From Bdellovibrionales bacterium (GTDB lineage Bacteria > Bdellovibrionota > Bdellovibrionia > Bdellovibrionales > UBA1609): a DNA stretch of 33,129 bases. The stretch lies in assembly GCA_028819305.1 (NCBI GenBank), contig JAPPLY010000029.1, positions 34,309 through 67,437 of the forward strand, given 5' to 3'. Shown here piece after piece: positions 32,365 through 33,129 of the stretch. Both the position numbers and the translations under genes were made by a program. Each line of letters starts with the position of its first letter. The first letter of the stretch is position 1. Under the pieces are notes generated by a model. The model did not search any database. It saw only the letters and a list, made by a program, of their open reading frames with translations, and had not been told where the DNA came from.

Positions 32365-32463
32365 GGTATTACCCTCGTTTCCACGGGAACAAGCTTTTCC
32401 GTAACTGTTCAAACTGAAAGCCAAGTGGCTTTCAGTCCTCTTTGGCAGCCAAGCCTTTAAATC
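32365..32463 (+). repeat. Interspersed repeat family B with internal hairpin
   Basis: CCTCGTTTCCACGGGAACAA, then GCTTTTCCGTAACTGTTC, then a 10-bp hairpin ACTGAAAGCC / GGCTTTCAGT (32413-32436), ending GCCAAGCCTTTAAATCC. It matches 17680-17763 and shares the hairpin design of 461-487. A further partial copy (CCCGTTTCCACGGGGACAAG) is near 32673-32692. Confidence 0.7.
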
Positions 32464-32477
32464 CATAATAAAGAAGT

Positions 32478-32517
32478 GCCATAACAATTTCCGCCTGTTG
32501 CTACTCAAAGTTATGGC
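32478..32517. other. Inverted repeat in the gap upstream of rpsA
   Basis: GCCATAAC (32478-32485) and GTTATGGC (32510-32517) are perfect inverted arms. The whole gap 32242-32962 (about 720 bases) has no convincing gene. It holds this, the family-B repeats, a family-A fragment (TGTGGCAAAACGCATGTCCG near 32792) and the hairpin at 32886-32927. Confidence 0.5.
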
Positions 32518-32885
32518 TTGGAAATTAAAGGGCATTGTAAAAATTTTAACTTGCATCATAACACTATCCTCAAAAACAAGATTGACCGCTTTTAATCCTC
32601 GTGACCCGGCCCTCGAAGAAAAAGTTTTCTTTTTCAAAATTTTGCGGGAGAGAGGGAAAAATGAGTTCGGCTTCCCGTTTCCACGGGGACAAGTTTGAGC
32701 ACAATGCGACTGAAAGTTATCACTTTATGATAAAATAGGGTTTTGCCTCTTGGTCTGAAACAGGGTAAGAAGCCTCTTTAAAAGTCGCTTTGTGGCAAAA
32801 CGCATGTCCGAAATTTTTCTCTCTTGTTTGCAACAATTTTGAGTGAAAGAAATTTTTTTGCTAATATTAGCTTAAAAATAAACCC

Positions 32886-32927
32886 GCCTTCGAGAAAGCC
32901 GTGCTTCGCAAGCCACGGCTCGAAGGC
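32886..32927 (-). terminator. Strong 14-bp hairpin downstream of the FGE-like gene
   Basis: GCCTTCGA (32886-32893) pairs with TCGAAGGC (32920-32927) and GCCGTG (32898-32903) with CACGGC (32914-32919), with a four-base bulge. On the minus strand it begins 35 bases after the stop codon and is followed by GGGTTTATTTTTAAG. It may be a terminator, or the hairpin that often follows the variable region in diversity-generating retroelements. Confidence 0.65.
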
Positions 32928-32962
32928 AAGCCAAAGGGTAAAAGGGTAAAAGTCCTAAAGGC

Positions 32963-33129
32963 TTACAAGGTCCTCACCAGGCGAAACCCGGTAATGCTGT
33001 ACCAGTAACCCAGGTTGGTGGCGTAGCCACGATTCGCGGAACGCAAGTTCCAAGCGCTATTGAACCAACTACCGCCACGAAAAACAGGGTTAGACCCTCT
33101 CTTATTCAAAGGATCCCTTCCTCCCGGTA
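32963..33129 (-). CDS. C-terminus of a formylglycine-generating-enzyme/C-type-lectin-fold protein (5' part outside window)
   Basis: The last 54 residues of a minus-strand gene are visible, with TAA at 32963-32965. They read VFRGGSWFNSAWNLRSANRG, then YATNLGYWYSITGFRLVRTL. RGGSW, LRSANR and GFRLVRT are hallmarks of the FGE-sulfatase fold. The same segment is the variable region in many diversity-generating retroelement targets, where template AAC codons are randomised. Here the positions between the fixed blocks use mostly codons ending in C or T (TTC, AGC, GGC, TAC, GCC, GGT, TAC, AGC), which fits but does not prove that. The segment is richer in G+C than the surrounding genome. The start, any signal peptide, and any reverse transcriptase or template lie outside the window. 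Confidence 0.8.
   Translation of the reverse strand, partial: PGGRDPLNKRGSNPVFRGGSWFNSAWNLRSANRGYATNLGYWYSITGFRLVRTL

Noticed and set aside
32341-32637. Minus-strand frame of 98 residues upstream of rpsA
   Set aside because: About half is family-B repeat sequence and the rest lacks motifs or a clear ribosome site; I considered an Avd-like accessory protein for a retroelement but saw no support.

Overview
The window is an AT-rich stretch of a Gram-negative bacterial chromosome. Lipoprotein signal peptides, two secreted beta-barrel-like proteins, a type IV pseudopilin with a phage-type tail domain, and an sppA-rpsA pair suggest Bdellovibrionota or a related former-deltaproteobacterial lineage. 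That placement is inference; there is no rRNA here and I found no tRNA.

Layout. 1-7.1 kb: the tail of an unknown gene; an NfeD-type membrane serine protease with its SPFH (stomatin) partner; two lipoproteins running into a tyrosine recombinase; a second SPFH protein. 7.1-8.5 kb: a DUF4143-type ATPase bracketed by direct repeats. 8.6-10.6 kb: mutL with a small possible secreted ORF behind it. 10.7-16.7 kb: an accessory island with a transposase remnant, a truncated HerA-type ATPase, a restriction-modification pair whose nuclease is frameshifted, a cold-shock-like protein, a cassette of an unknown protein coupled to a phage-type Dam methylase, and a NYN nuclease fused to a homing-endonuclease-associated repeat. 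16.7-19.9 kb: purB-purC-purS-purQ, with purM at 25-26 kb. 20.3-23.1 kb: a pseudopilin/beta-repeat/S74 fusion. 23.6-28.4 kb: an oxidoreductase-like protein, purM, two outer-membrane-type proteins and a small conserved protein. 28.5-32.2 kb: rhomboid, sppA and rpsA. The right edge cuts the C-terminus of a formylglycine-generating-enzyme-fold protein that looks like the target of a diversity-generating retroelement.

The main unifying signal is short interspersed repeats. Family A carries a TATTCTCTTATGAA end and a G+C-rich hairpin. Family B is built around CCCGTTTCCACGGGGACAAG. Family C is a 68-bp element found inside two unrelated genes, in different reading frames. Repeats of families A and B also appear to supply the ends of xerC, the NYN gene and purC. 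The genome thus seems to tolerate repeat insertion into and at the edges of coding sequences, as described for Rickettsia palindromic elements.

Functionally, the purine genes cover several de novo IMP steps, mutL and the methylases concern DNA maintenance or defence, and NfeD/SPFH/SppA/rhomboid form a membrane proteolysis and organisation theme.
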